Source of the DNA: Lysobacteraceae bacterium | GTDB lineage: Bacteria; Pseudomonadota; Gammaproteobacteria; Xanthomonadales; Wenzhouxiangellaceae | Assembly: GCA_020201235.1 (NCBI GenBank) | Contig: JAIVHD010000300.1 | Coordinates: 1 to 6,965, forward strand | Reading direction: 5' to 3' | DNA length: 6,965 nucleotides | Shown here: one piece after another, positions 1 to 6,714 of the stretch | Layout: each line of letters starts with the position of its first letter | Numbering within the stretch: the first letter of the stretch is position 1 | The notes under the pieces: generated by a model | Told to the model about the DNA's origin: nothing | What the model saw: the letters and a program-made list of their open reading frames with translations, nothing else | Database searches by the model: none | Position numbers and translations under genes: made by a program

Positions 1-715
1 AGGCAACACCCGGCATGTTGAATTCACCACCGCCGACCAGCTCAAACCGGACATCCGGATAATCTTCAGCAATCGAGCGCAGAATGGGCCCGATTTCGTG
101 CAGGTATTTAACGGTCGAGGTCGAGCCCAGCCAGCCAATGGTGACCGGCTGCCGGTTATCGTGCTGGGCGTGCATTGGAATGCGGTCGGTATCCTCAGCC
201 ACCTCAACCGTCACCGCGCGGCCGCCGGCCGCGATTGCCCGGTCGCGCAGCCAGTCGTTGCCGGCCACCACGCAATCGACCAGGCCGAATAACTCAGACA
301 CCTTGCCCGGTGCCCGCAATAACGTTGCAATCGGATTAAAACGGCTGGGTTTGGCAATGAACAAAGCATCATCCAGGTCAAAAAACAACCGGACGCCGCG
401 CCGCTTCATCCAGCGCTCGATCCACGGCGGGCCAAAGGGCAGCAACTCGCGCTGCATGTAAACGATATCAAACCGGCCGACATCTCTCAACGCCCACAAA
501 CGGCGCAACGTCGCGCGCACGGCCGCCAGCAGCTTGGCCAAAAGTCGGCCGCGCGCGAAGCTCAGACGATACATCGGTTCGTCCATAAAACTCTGCACCG
601 TCGCCTCAACGCCCAGCGAGCGAAAATGCGGCAGGTACTGATAAACCCGATACCGGCTGCTCGCGCCCGATTCCGGGTAGCGCGTCAGAAACAGTACCCG
701 AACCGGCGGTCTCAT
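1..715 (-). CDS. GT4-like glycosyltransferase, C-terminus cut by the left edge
   Basis: The reading frame starts at an ATG (715-713) and stays open to the left edge. The 238 visible codons are the N-terminal domain and the beginning of the C-terminal domain of a GT-B fold glycosyltransferase. Visible marks: a first strand and loop RVLFLTRYPESGASSRYRVY (residues 6-25), the QRELLPFGPPW segment (88-98), FDLDDALF (112-119), a VVAGNDWL segment (149-156) and IGWLGSTSTVKYL (193-205) followed by FELVGGG. This pattern is usual in GT4-type enzymes of exopolysaccharide clusters. It probably transfers a sugar from a nucleotide donor to a lipid-linked glycan at the cytoplasmic membrane face; donor and acceptor are unknown. 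The ATG overlaps the upstream stop as ATGA, so translation is likely coupled. The catalytic E(x7)E region lies beyond the window. Confidence 0.88.
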   Translation of the reverse strand, partial: MRPPVRVLFLTRYPESGASSRYRVYQYLPHFRSLGVEATVQSFMDEPMYRLSFARGRLLAKLLAAVRATLRRLWALRDVGRFDIVYMQRELLPFGPPWIERWMKRRGVRLFFDLDDALFIAKPSRFNPIATLLRAPGKVSELFGLVDCVVAGNDWLRDRAIAAGGRAVTVEVAEDTDRIPMHAQHDNRQPVTIGWLGSTSTVKYLHEIGPILRSIAEDYPDVRFELVGGGEFNMPGVA

Positions 716-1977
716 CGGGCAGCCCAGTCGGACGGGGCGTTCCCGAGCATGCGATAAATTCTGTCGTAGCTGTCAACGCCGCCGGCCAGCGCAAACCGTT
801 GCTCGGCGGCCTGCCGGCAGCGGGCCGCGATTTCAGGTTGCGCGGCAAGCTCGACCAGCCGACGAACTCCCGTTGCCAGCGCTTCGGCGTCCAAACCCAC
901 AAGCGCAATGCCGGCGCCGGATTCATGCAAATCTTCAGCCACATCGCCAACCCCGGCGTTGGTCAGGCACGGCTTGCCGCAAGCCAGAAACTCGCCCATC
1001 CGGGTTGGGCACGAAGCGCGCTTGGAAAATACCGGTTTGATAAAAAAGATGCCGGCGTCCATTCGCGCGATCTGTTCGCCGACCTGATCGAACGCAACGC
1101 CACGCACTTCGACTCTTGCAGCGTCAACCCCGGCACCGGCAAGCTGGCTATAGATCTCGTTTTGATCACCCTGGTTGATCACCAGAAATCGGGCATCCGG
1201 GCGTTGCCGGAACAGCTCCGCGACCGCGCGCGCAACCCGGTCAAACCGGTACCACGAACCGCACGAACCGACGTAACCCAGGGTAAAGCCGGCCCGGTGC
1301 GGCAAGGGCGACGGCATTGGCCGAAAGAGTTCCAGGTTGACGCAGGTGGGAATCACCGATATTGGTGGCAAATCGTCTATCAGGTACGGAAACTGCGCAA
1401 GTTCAGCGGCCCCCGATCGAGTGAGCGAAACCACATGATCGGCGCTGGTAAGCAGCCAGCGCTCAACACGCTTGAAAAACCGATAGCGCAGCGAATCGCG
1501 CTTCCAGATGCCGCCATCAACCCGCTCGTCAGGCCAGAAGCCGCGCATATCGAAGATCAACCGGGCTCCAGTCCAGCGCATTACGGCCAGTCCGATGAGG
1601 CCGGCAATATAACTGCGGCAATGAATCATCTCCACCTGCCCGCCGCGAACCAACCCCAAAGCCCGGACGATGCCGCGCGCGATATCGTAGACGGTTGCCG
1701 GAATACCGGGGCGGTTGTGATAGACCAGCCGATGCCAATCGATGCCAGCCTTGCGACAATGCAGCGCAACGGCTTCCACATCATCCGTCCGAGCCAGCGC
1801 GGCCGGCTTCTCAAAGGTCAAAAGCGTAATCCGATGTACGCGTGCCAGGCCGACCAGATACTGCAACACCTGCGATTGCCCAAGCGGGTCGAGCAAGCCG
1901 GTATAGGAGATATACAACACAGCCGTGCCCGTTCGGGCTGCGCATTCGCGCTCGGACAGGCCTGGCTCAAGCGTCAT
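712..1977 (-). CDS. GT4 family glycosyltransferase
   Basis: This 421-residue protein is a full-length GT-B glycosyltransferase. The motif SYTGLLDPLGQSQ (24-36) followed by LLTFEKP (52-58) is a signature of a group of polysaccharide-cluster GT4 enzymes. Further marks are FDMRGFWPDE (142-151), IPTCVNLELF (209-218), GYVGSCGSWYRFD (234-246) opening the donor-binding domain, and the segment 318-340 with PTRMGEFLACGKP, where the GE/LACGKP pattern stands in the usual E(x7)E region. The homologous part begins near residue 19, so the first 18 residues are a short extension. The ATG is kept because it forms an ATGA overlap with the preceding gene's stop at 1974-1977; its Shine-Dalgarno is only a loose GGCGGG. 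Another ATGA overlap links it to the next gene at 712-715. It likely adds one sugar to the repeat unit; specificity cannot be read. Confidence 0.92.
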   Translation of the reverse strand: MTLEPGLSERECAARTGTAVLYISYTGLLDPLGQSQVLQYLVGLARVHRITLLTFEKPAALARTDDVEAVALHCRKAGIDWHRLVYHNRPGIPATVYDIARGIVRALGLVRGGQVEMIHCRSYIAGLIGLAVMRWTGARLIFDMRGFWPDERVDGGIWKRDSLRYRFFKRVERWLLTSADHVVSLTRSGAAELAQFPYLIDDLPPISVIPTCVNLELFRPMPSPLPHRAGFTLGYVGSCGSWYRFDRVARAVAELFRQRPDARFLVINQGDQNEIYSQLAGAGVDAARVEVRGVAFDQVGEQIARMDAGIFFIKPVFSKRASCPTRMGEFLACGKPCLTNAGVGDVAEDLHESGAGIALVGLDAEALATGVRRLVELAAQPEIAARCRQAAEQRFALAGGVDSYDRIYRMLGNAPSDWAAR

Positions 1978-3101
1978 CGCAGCGACCCGCCGGCACGATA
2001 GATTGCCCGAACTCGCTCAACCGCGCGCTCTGCCTCAAAACAGAGCACAACCCGATCGCGCCCGACCCGGCCCAGTTTCTCGGCCAGCGCCGGATTGTCC
2101 AGCAAGCGCTCGATCGCGTCCGCCAAGCCGCTTGCATCGCCAGGTTCAAATAACAGGCCACTGCGCTCATGCTCGACCACTTCCGGCAACCCGCCAGCGC
2201 GCGATGCAACCACCGGACGGGCCAGCGCCAGTGCCTCCAGTGCAGTCAGGCCAAAGCCCTCAAAGCGCGAAGGAACCACGACAATATCGGCCCTGGCCAT
2301 TTCCGTAACCAGTTCTGCATGCGCGATCGAACCGGTGATGCGCACCGAATCGCGCAATCCAGCCTCGTCGATCCGCCGCTCCAAAACCGCGCGAAGTGGC
2401 CCGCCGCCGGCCAGCACCACATTCAAACAACGCCCTCTGTTTCGCAACAGCAAAATCGCATCAAGCAAATCGGCGTGGCCCTTCTCGTGCACCAGACGGC
2501 CCGGAAGCAGAAGGTTCGGGCAGCGCGTGCTCGCGTCGCTTGGCGCCACCCGATCAGGCCCCGAAAACACACCCAAATCAACGGCGTTGTGCACGACATG
2601 AATACCCGATAACCCCAGGCGACGCGAATAATGCCGGGCCACGGCGTGGCTGACGGCAATGTACTGGTCGATGCCAAAGCGATAAATCAAGCGGGCCAGC
2701 ATCTGGCGCAGGCACAAACGGGCACCGCGTCGATTGGCACCAGTCCGATACGCCAGATTATGAAACGTAACCACGCTGAGCGCAGGTATCCAGCGCAGCA
2801 TCCGGCCCAAACCCACTTGGATGGCGGCAAAATACAAATGCGCATGAACCACCTCCGCCCCCGATTGCGCCGCAAGCGCCGCGATCCGGCCAGCACCGTA
2901 CAAAAGAGACCATTTATGGTGCCGGGGCAGCACAACCACGCCCACACCGGAGGCCTCCAGCTCGCAGGCCAAGTCCAGCGGCGGCCGCAAAACCGCAACC
3001 GTCACATCATCGCCCGAGCGCACCTGCCCGGAAGCCAGCGTACAAAGCATACGTTCAGCACCACCGGTGCCCAGGGTCTCAATCACGTGGAGAATTTTCA
3101 C
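1974..3101 (-). CDS. GT4 family glycosyltransferase
   Basis: This 375-residue protein is a typical retaining GT4 enzyme. It begins MKILHVIETLGTGGAERML, the classic N-terminal strand and glycine-rich loop of the family (residues 1-19). VVHAHLY (84-90) and VTFHN (111-115) follow, then VVHNAVD (169-175) before the second domain. PGRLVHEKGH (200-209) and AGGGPL (231-236) lie in the donor-binding domain. The E(x7)E motif is intact as EGFGLTALE (E281 and E289), followed by RPVVAS and GGLPEVVE. The start is GTG (3101-3099). No other in-frame start lies between it and the upstream TGA, and the protein begins exactly where the family does, although the Shine-Dalgarno is poor. It is separated by 42 bases from the acyltransferase upstream and overlaps the next glycosyltransferase by four bases. 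GC content is high, like its two downstream neighbours. Confidence 0.94.
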   Translation of the reverse strand: MKILHVIETLGTGGAERMLCTLASGQVRSGDDVTVAVLRPPLDLACELEASGVGVVVLPRHHKWSLLYGAGRIAALAAQSGAEVVHAHLYFAAIQVGLGRMLRWIPALSVVTFHNLAYRTGANRRGARLCLRQMLARLIYRFGIDQYIAVSHAVARHYSRRLGLSGIHVVHNAVDLGVFSGPDRVAPSDASTRCPNLLLPGRLVHEKGHADLLDAILLLRNRGRCLNVVLAGGGPLRAVLERRIDEAGLRDSVRITGSIAHAELVTEMARADIVVVPSRFEGFGLTALEALALARPVVASRAGGLPEVVEHERSGLLFEPGDASGLADAIERLLDNPALAEKLGRVGRDRVVLCFEAERAVERVRAIYRAGGSLR

Positions 3102-3143
3102 AAAGTGCCAACAAAGGCGAGCCGTTTGAGATCAGCGCGCAGA

Positions 3144-3737
3144 TTACACGGATACGCGCGGGCTAATCGACCCCGATGTCGGATCGCACGACCGCAAAAC
3201 GCGCGCCGGAACGCCAGCCGCCAAAACACCTGCGGGGATATCTGAGGTCACAACCGAGTTGGCACCGATCACCGAGTTCGCGCCGATCGTCACGCCCTTG
3301 GTAACTGTGACCTTCGCACCTAGCCAAACGTTATCGCCGATGACAACAGGGGCCGTCGTGAACCCTCTTTCGCCCGCTGGCGTCGCGCCGCCAAAGGTAT
3401 GGTCCTGGTCGCGGATGGTCACATATTCAGCGATCAGGACCTCGCGACCAATAGTTACTCTCTCTCGCGCGCACAGTACAGCCCCAACCCCTATATAGGT
3501 TCGCTCTCCGATTTCCAACTTTCCATGCTTGACAATCAGCGTCGCATTTGAATCGATTTGACATGCTGAGCCAATTCGAATACGGCCGCCATCTGTGACT
3601 GAGATACGGCCGCCCGCAGCGACGTCGAGATCGGACGGGAAACTCCCATTGCCATATCGTGAACGCAGCCCAATCAGGCGGATCTGACTCCCGATACGCC
3701 GAAAACCCTTGACCAACCAGCGAGAAATCACCTGCAT
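3144..3737 (-). CDS. Hexapeptide-repeat (left-handed beta-helix) acyltransferase, intact copy
   Basis: The 197-residue product is a left-handed beta-helix acyltransferase of the type related to maltose/colanic-acid O-acetyltransferases. Imperfect hexapeptide turns run from about residue 43 to 165, for example RIRIGS, KLEIGERTYIGVG, RVTIGREVLIAEYVTI, VVIGDNVWLGAKVTVTKG and VTIGANSVIGANSVV. The segment RDQDHTFGG (109-117) carries H113, the position of the catalytic histidine in this group. The helix closes with the usual IPAGVLAAGVPARVLR (167-182) and a 15-residue tail. Family knowledge suggests acetyl transfer from acetyl-CoA to a sugar hydroxyl or amino group; substrate unknown. The ATG at 3737 has AAGGG a few bases upstream and lies 11 bases after the FkbM gene's stop, so the two are probably one operon. 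A degraded paralogue lies at 6397-6714, and its 3' part is almost identical over 64 bases. Confidence 0.9.
   Translation of the reverse strand: MQVISRWLVKGFRRIGSQIRLIGLRSRYGNGSFPSDLDVAAGGRISVTDGGRIRIGSACQIDSNATLIVKHGKLEIGERTYIGVGAVLCARERVTIGREVLIAEYVTIRDQDHTFGGATPAGERGFTTAPVVIGDNVWLGAKVTVTKGVTIGANSVIGANSVVTSDIPAGVLAAGVPARVLRSCDPTSGSISPRVSV
3203..3266 (-). repeat. 64-bp direct repeat, copy A (inside the intact acyltransferase)
   Basis: Bases 3203-3266 match 6417-6480 in the same orientation with a single difference (T at 3243, G at 6457). The tract codes for the C-terminal closing turn of the acyltransferase, around GANSVVTSDIP to GVPAR. On the 5' side of the genes (higher coordinates) similarity falls abruptly to about 70% by eye; on the other side it ends within a few bases. 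It is a natural site for homologous recombination between the two copies. Confidence 0.9.
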
Positions 3738-3748
3738 AGCCCTTACCC

Positions 3749-4444
3749 CTAAACTCTTTTGAGACCTTCTATGGCGACACCGCGCTCCGGGGGAACAATG
3801 AGTACATTGTAGCTTACAGCACGAGGGATAACTTCCGTTCGTTTTTTTAGCTGGTAACGTTCAGTCTGGAATAAACCTAAAAAAGCCGAAGGATTTATGA
3901 TTTCATAAACATCAAAACCAAAAGGAATAACATTTGCCAGCCCACCTAGCTCCAAAAACACCTTCGACGAGGACTGAGTGACCTCCATTAAAATGATTGG
4001 GCGACTTTCCGCAAGGGTATTGCTCAGCCCCTTTAAGGCTATACCTTCATATCCCTCGACATCAATCTTAATAAAGTCAGGTCGAATATCATTGGCCCAG
4101 TCGTCCCCACGTCGAACGGGAAATTCTCCAGCAGCTGTGGCATCCGCGTGCTCTGGAATGAAGGAGCCAGTGCCACTATTACTTGACGTTTCATCTAGAT
4201 AATAGGTCTTATTTTCATCTTTGTTACCTAATCCAAAACGATGCACTCTAATATTATCAAAACCATTTAGCCGTATCTGCTCTTCAAGCCGATTAGCCAA
4301 GGGGTCAAATGGCTCAAATGCGTACACTATATCTGCGTAACGCGACATTGAAAGCGCGTGCGCTCCGAGGTTCGCGCCAATATCAAAAACCACAGGCTTA
4401 TCCATTTTTGCCAAGATATCCGCGATAAGCGCAGCTTCCTTCAA
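3749..4444 (-). CDS. FkbM family SAM-dependent methyltransferase
   Basis: The 231-residue product has the hallmarks of the FkbM (Methyltransf_21) family. VVFDIGANLGAHA (18-30) is the SAM-binding glycine motif, YAFEPF (41-46) the acidic strand-2 motif typical of the family, NSGTGSF (89-95) a conserved loop, and FIKIDVEGYEGIALKGL (124-140) the diagnostic IDVEG motif. In polysaccharide clusters such enzymes O-methylate a sugar; the acceptor here is unknown. The only start near the family N-terminus is TTG at 4444-4442, preceded six bases upstream by GGTGGA. The frame has no ATG or GTG between the TAA at 4477-4475 and this codon; ATG at 4405 would leave only five residues before the SAM motif. 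Many relatives have a longer N-terminus, so slight truncation is possible. The gene is visibly AT-rich compared with the GT4 genes. It follows the GT2 gene after 80 bases and precedes the acyltransferase by 11. Confidence 0.9.
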   Translation of the reverse strand: MKEAALIADILAKMDKPVVFDIGANLGAHALSMSRYADIVYAFEPFDPLANRLEEQIRLNGFDNIRVHRFGLGNKDENKTYYLDETSSNSGTGSFIPEHADATAAGEFPVRRGDDWANDIRPDFIKIDVEGYEGIALKGLSNTLAESRPIILMEVTQSSSKVFLELGGLANVIPFGFDVYEIINPSAFLGLFQTERYQLKKRTEVIPRAVSYNVLIVPPERGVAIEGLKRV

Positions 4445-4524
4445 TTCGTATCCACCGAAAAAGTAAACATGCCATTAATTAAACAAAGAAACACTCTCCA
4501 CACCAATAACAGCAATAGTATTGA

Positions 4525-5391
4525 CTAAGACGCTTGGTCATGATTTTTCCCGGATTTCAAATTCGGCTGGATAAGCGCTAAAAGAACCTTTAATGGGAAA
4601 ACGATCAGTTGCTTAATTAAGCTAACAAAGTATTGGACGCTTAAGGGTCTTAAATAATAGTAGACTGCCGCTCTATGTAAAGCATTGAGGGCCCCATAAA
4701 TCGTGATTCTATTACTATTTATTTGCTTGGTCAATCCGGTTTCATGATACTCATGGACTCTGACTATTTCAGGGCAAATAATAACCTCATCGTGATGACG
4801 TGCAACGCTGGCAAAAAAGGTCCACTCCCTCTGCAATCTGCCAAATCTAGAAAACCTGGAATGCTTTACTATTTCAGACGATAGAACTGGAAAATGGTCC
4901 ACGCCAAATTTTTTTCCAGGCGCTACATCGCCAATCCATGATATCTTTTGCACTGTATCAGGCCAGTTTTTATGTTCAGAGCACTTCTTTGCTTCGCTTT
5001 TGAACAAAAAGTATTTACTAGCAGGATAACGTTGAATCCACTTTTCGATACAAGCAAGCGCTCCAGGAAGCAGATAGTCATCGTCATCTAGGAAGCAAAT
5101 AAATTTCGGCGAATAAGATAAAGCATGCTGCAGTCCGATATTTCTGGAAACAAGCGGCCCCTTGTTTTCAGGCAGCCGAATTACTTCTACAGAAACATTG
5201 TCAGTGCCTACTTCAAGTTTTTTGTAGCGATCTATATTTGGTGATTCAGAACAGTCATCGATGATTATGTGGGCTATCGAGAAGCTGACATTTTGATTTG
5301 ATATGGACAATACCGTTCGCTCCAAAAGCTTTTCACGATTGAAGGTAGGTGTAATGACCGCGAGCATATATTGTCTTAGTTTTTGCATCAT
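4525..5391 (-). CDS. Family 2 (GT-A) glycosyltransferase
   Basis: The 288-residue product is an inverting GT2-type glycosyltransferase. AVITPTFNRE (11-20) is the N-terminal nucleotide-binding strand, IIDDCS (43-48) the first acidic motif, and PENKGPLVSRNIGLQHA (74-90) the conserved ribose-side loop. FLDDDDYLLPGAL (100-112) carries the DXD metal/nucleotide-binding site. QREW (187-190), a few residues after a basic loop, occupies the place of the acceptor-side motif (ED or QxxRW in relatives). A hydrophobic stretch at about 251-274 followed by a basic tail could hold the protein at the inner membrane. The tandem ATG at 5391/5388 has AAAGAGG about nine bases upstream. Residue 9 is an alternative start, since the family fold begins at residue 10. 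Base composition is strongly AT-rich (about 40% GC by eye), unlike the GT4 genes downstream. Donor and acceptor are unknown. Confidence 0.92.
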   Translation of the reverse strand: MMQKLRQYMLAVITPTFNREKLLERTVLSISNQNVSFSIAHIIIDDCSESPNIDRYKKLEVGTDNVSVEVIRLPENKGPLVSRNIGLQHALSYSPKFICFLDDDDYLLPGALACIEKWIQRYPASKYFLFKSEAKKCSEHKNWPDTVQKISWIGDVAPGKKFGVDHFPVLSSEIVKHSRFSRFGRLQREWTFFASVARHHDEVIICPEIVRVHEYHETGLTKQINSNRITIYGALNALHRAAVYYYLRPLSVQYFVSLIKQLIVFPLKVLLALIQPNLKSGKNHDQAS

Positions 5392-5441
5392 CTTCGATTG
5401 CCTCTTTAAAGCACCCCATCTGATGCGCTATTTCCTTGAGA

Positions 5442-5461
5442 ATTTAATATATATATTAAAT
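5442..5461. promoter_or_regulatory. 20-bp perfect AT palindrome between genes, possible promoter element
   Basis: Bases 5442-5461 form a perfect palindrome made only of A and T (half-site ATTTAATATA). It lies in the 72-base gap between the broken upstream gene and the GT2 start, 51 bases before the GT2 ATG. Several TATATT/TATAAT-like hexamers fall inside it, so it could supply a -10 region for an internal promoter, but no good -35 box was seen. It lacks the GC stem and T-run of a Rho-independent terminator. It may simply be AT-rich spacer. Confidence 0.3.
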
Positions 5462-5463
5462 CA

Positions 5464-6033
5464 CTAAGTGCCGAACAGCCTTAAGAATCGAGAAATTTTT
5501 TGACCTCTGCCCTGCAGCTCAACATATGATTTTCTAATCTTTTCCAAAGATGGGGAGATATCTTTCGATTTAAGAGTTGAATTCTCGATTTTGCTAAGCA
5601 TACTCCGGAATATTTTCTCAGGCTGATGATTTATTTCTACGTATCTCATGCATGATTCTCCTAGATCGTTATCACAAGATACGGCCTGAAGAACATCCGA
5701 AACACTATGAATACCCTCAACGTATAAAGGAAAATCGCGAAACTCACCGAGGGCAAATCCTCTCAGCTCCGATACAAATCTAAATCGTGATTGCGGCTTA
5801 TAGCGTTTGCTCAGCGAAGGATCGATTACGATACATGGATGCCCTGTCGCCGCAACATCCAGCGTTGAACCGGACAGGTAATCGCCGAGGATTTTTCTGT
5901 TCGCCTCGATTATCGCCGCGTTGTATTTAGAATATTTACCAAATACCGGCGGAATTGTCATGACGAGTAGCCGCCCATCGAACTCCTTACGCGCACGGCA
6001 AAGGCCGGCCGCCAAACGGCCAGCATCGTAGGC
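5464..6033 (-). pseudogene. Chimeric remnant: SGNH hydrolase middle part followed by a GT-B/epimerase-like C-terminus
   Basis: This open frame overlaps the end of the SGNH N-terminal frame but is shifted relative to it. Homology-like sequence begins about 6033, with a possible TTG start at 6015. Numbering from that TTG (183 residues), GRLLVMTIPPVF (14-25) and YNAAIIEAN (31-39) look like the middle of an SGNH hydrolase. After about residue 42 the character changes. DYLSGSTLDVAATGHPCIVI (45-64) resembles the loop of GT-B glycosyltransferases or epimerase-like enzymes that reads as SST..A..G.P.I. The following 120 residues, with SVSDVLQAV and MRYVEINHQPEKIFRSML, fit the helical C-terminus of that fold. 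The EGIH at 100-103 could instead be a degenerate DxxH block of SGNH enzymes, but the long tail argues against it. The product would lack the N-terminal half of either enzyme. I regard it as broken and probably non-functional. Confidence 0.55.
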
Positions 6034-6359
6034 TCCAGCGAACCAATGCGCCGCCGCACGCTTTCGACGCCATCACCGCCGATGCCAAAGTTCGCGATAT
6101 CAGCTGACAGCGGCTCCGACCAGGGGCCTCGCTCAATGTGCGAGTTTCCGATCAGCGCAATCCTGCCGCGCGGCGGAAACCGTCCCAGGCGCTCAAGCCG
6201 ATCTAGGTACCGGTGAGAGGGTTGGGTTGCGACGAACAGTCCTTTGATTGCTGTATCTGTTTTAGCACCAAACAGCATTCCAAAGCCAAAAATACAAATC
6301 GCCGTAGCCAAAAATACGGACCAGCGACTCTTCAACTCCCGCTTTTGGCAGTTTGGCAT
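5958..6359 (-). pseudogene. SGNH/GDSL hydrolase, N-terminal part only (frameshifted, internal deletion)
   Basis: From the ATG at 6359 (a TTG four codons upstream is also in frame) this frame gives 133 residues. A hydrophobic segment at about 13-31 looks like a signal anchor, so the enzyme would have faced the periplasm. RIALIGNSHIERGPW (66-80) is SGNH block I with candidate nucleophile S73, and NFGIGGDGVESVRRRIGSLEP (90-110) is block II. The family pattern stops at P110. The last 23 residues read as out-of-frame sequence ending in TGA at 5960-5958, while the other frame resumes SGNH-like sequence (AYDAGRLAAGL, from about 6033). Block III (GxND), normally a little after block II, is absent from both frames. 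A simple single-base frameshift therefore does not explain the break; a deletion of very roughly 30-40 codons is likely. Intact relatives in such clusters are often carbohydrate esterases or acetyl-modifying enzymes. Confidence 0.7.
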
Positions 6360-6396
6360 CGAATGTTCCAAATAACTTCAGAACGCTAAGTGTAGA

Positions 6397-6714
6397 TCAT
6401 ATAGTCCGCAATATCCGCGCCGGAACGCCAGCCGCCAAAACACCTGCGGGGATATCGGAGGTCACAACCGAGTTGGCACCAACGACGGCATTGTTGCCGA
6501 TCTTCACCCCCTTGGTGATAGTCGCCTTCGCTCCGATCCAGACATTGTTTCCGATCTCGACTGGTGCTGTCGTGAAGCCGGCGTCGATTGTTTTTAAGGC
6601 GGCACCGGAGCTATGGTCTTAGTCACGAAGAGTGACATGCTAAGCAATCAGGCAATCCGAACCGATCGATATTTTTTTAATTACGCAAATCGCGGTAATT
6701 TGGCCAATGTAGGT
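6397..6714 (-). pseudogene. Decayed hexapeptide-repeat acyltransferase (paralogue of 3144-3737)
   Basis: Reading the minus strand from about 6714 to the TGA at 6399-6397 gives a clear acyltransferase C-terminal two thirds: TYIGQITAICVIKKISIGSD, CLIA, stop, HVTLRD, stop, DHSSGAA, then FTTAPVEIGNNVWIGAKATI and the closing turns, ending PARILRTI. The order matches the intact copy (TYIGVGAVLC, VLIAEYVTIRDQDH, FTTAPVVIGDNVWLGAK). The stops are TAG at 6642-6640, where the intact copy has Glu104, and TAA at 6621-6619, where it has Gln111, next to the catalytic histidine. The first third of the gene (about 75 residues) is missing and is replaced by unrelated sequence. No frame or base-count change is needed between 6714 and 6397, so the lesions are two point mutations plus loss of the 5' end. 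The gene is certainly dead unless both stops are read through. Confidence 0.88.
6417..6480 (-). repeat. 64-bp direct repeat, copy B (inside the dead acyltransferase)
   Basis: Partner of the tract at 3203-3266, with one mismatch at 6457. It lies 3' of both premature stops of the dead gene, so crossing over between the tracts would join the mutated upstream part to the intact 3' end. Confidence 0.9.

Noticed and set aside
84..461. Plus-strand open frames at 84-461 and 98-292
   Set aside because: They are opposite the well-supported partial glycosyltransferase that runs off the left edge and contain no domain-like sequence.
799..2001. A 400-codon plus-strand open frame
   Set aside because: It lies opposite the clear GT4 gene at 712-1977 and has no recognisable motifs. 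Long antisense frames are common opposite GC-rich genes.
2631..3245. 204-codon plus-strand open frame
   Set aside because: It spans the GT4 gene start and the acyltransferase end on the other strand, is composed of shadow-like residues, and has no motif.
3203..6480. Interpretation of the direct repeats as ends of a transposon or insertion sequence
   Set aside because: The repeats are internal pieces of acyltransferase coding sequence, there are no terminal inverted repeats, and no transposase or recombinase is encoded between them.
6353..6622. Plus-strand open frame resembling another at 3259-3498 (shared GAVV.P-like pattern)
   Set aside because: Both are antisense images of the homologous acyltransferase copies; the resemblance comes from the real minus-strand homology.
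6619..6642. Programmed stop-codon readthrough or recoding in the second acyltransferase
   Set aside because: Two different stops occur within 24 bases, no recoding signal was recognised, the 5' third of the gene is missing, and neighbouring genes use TAG and TAA as normal terminators.
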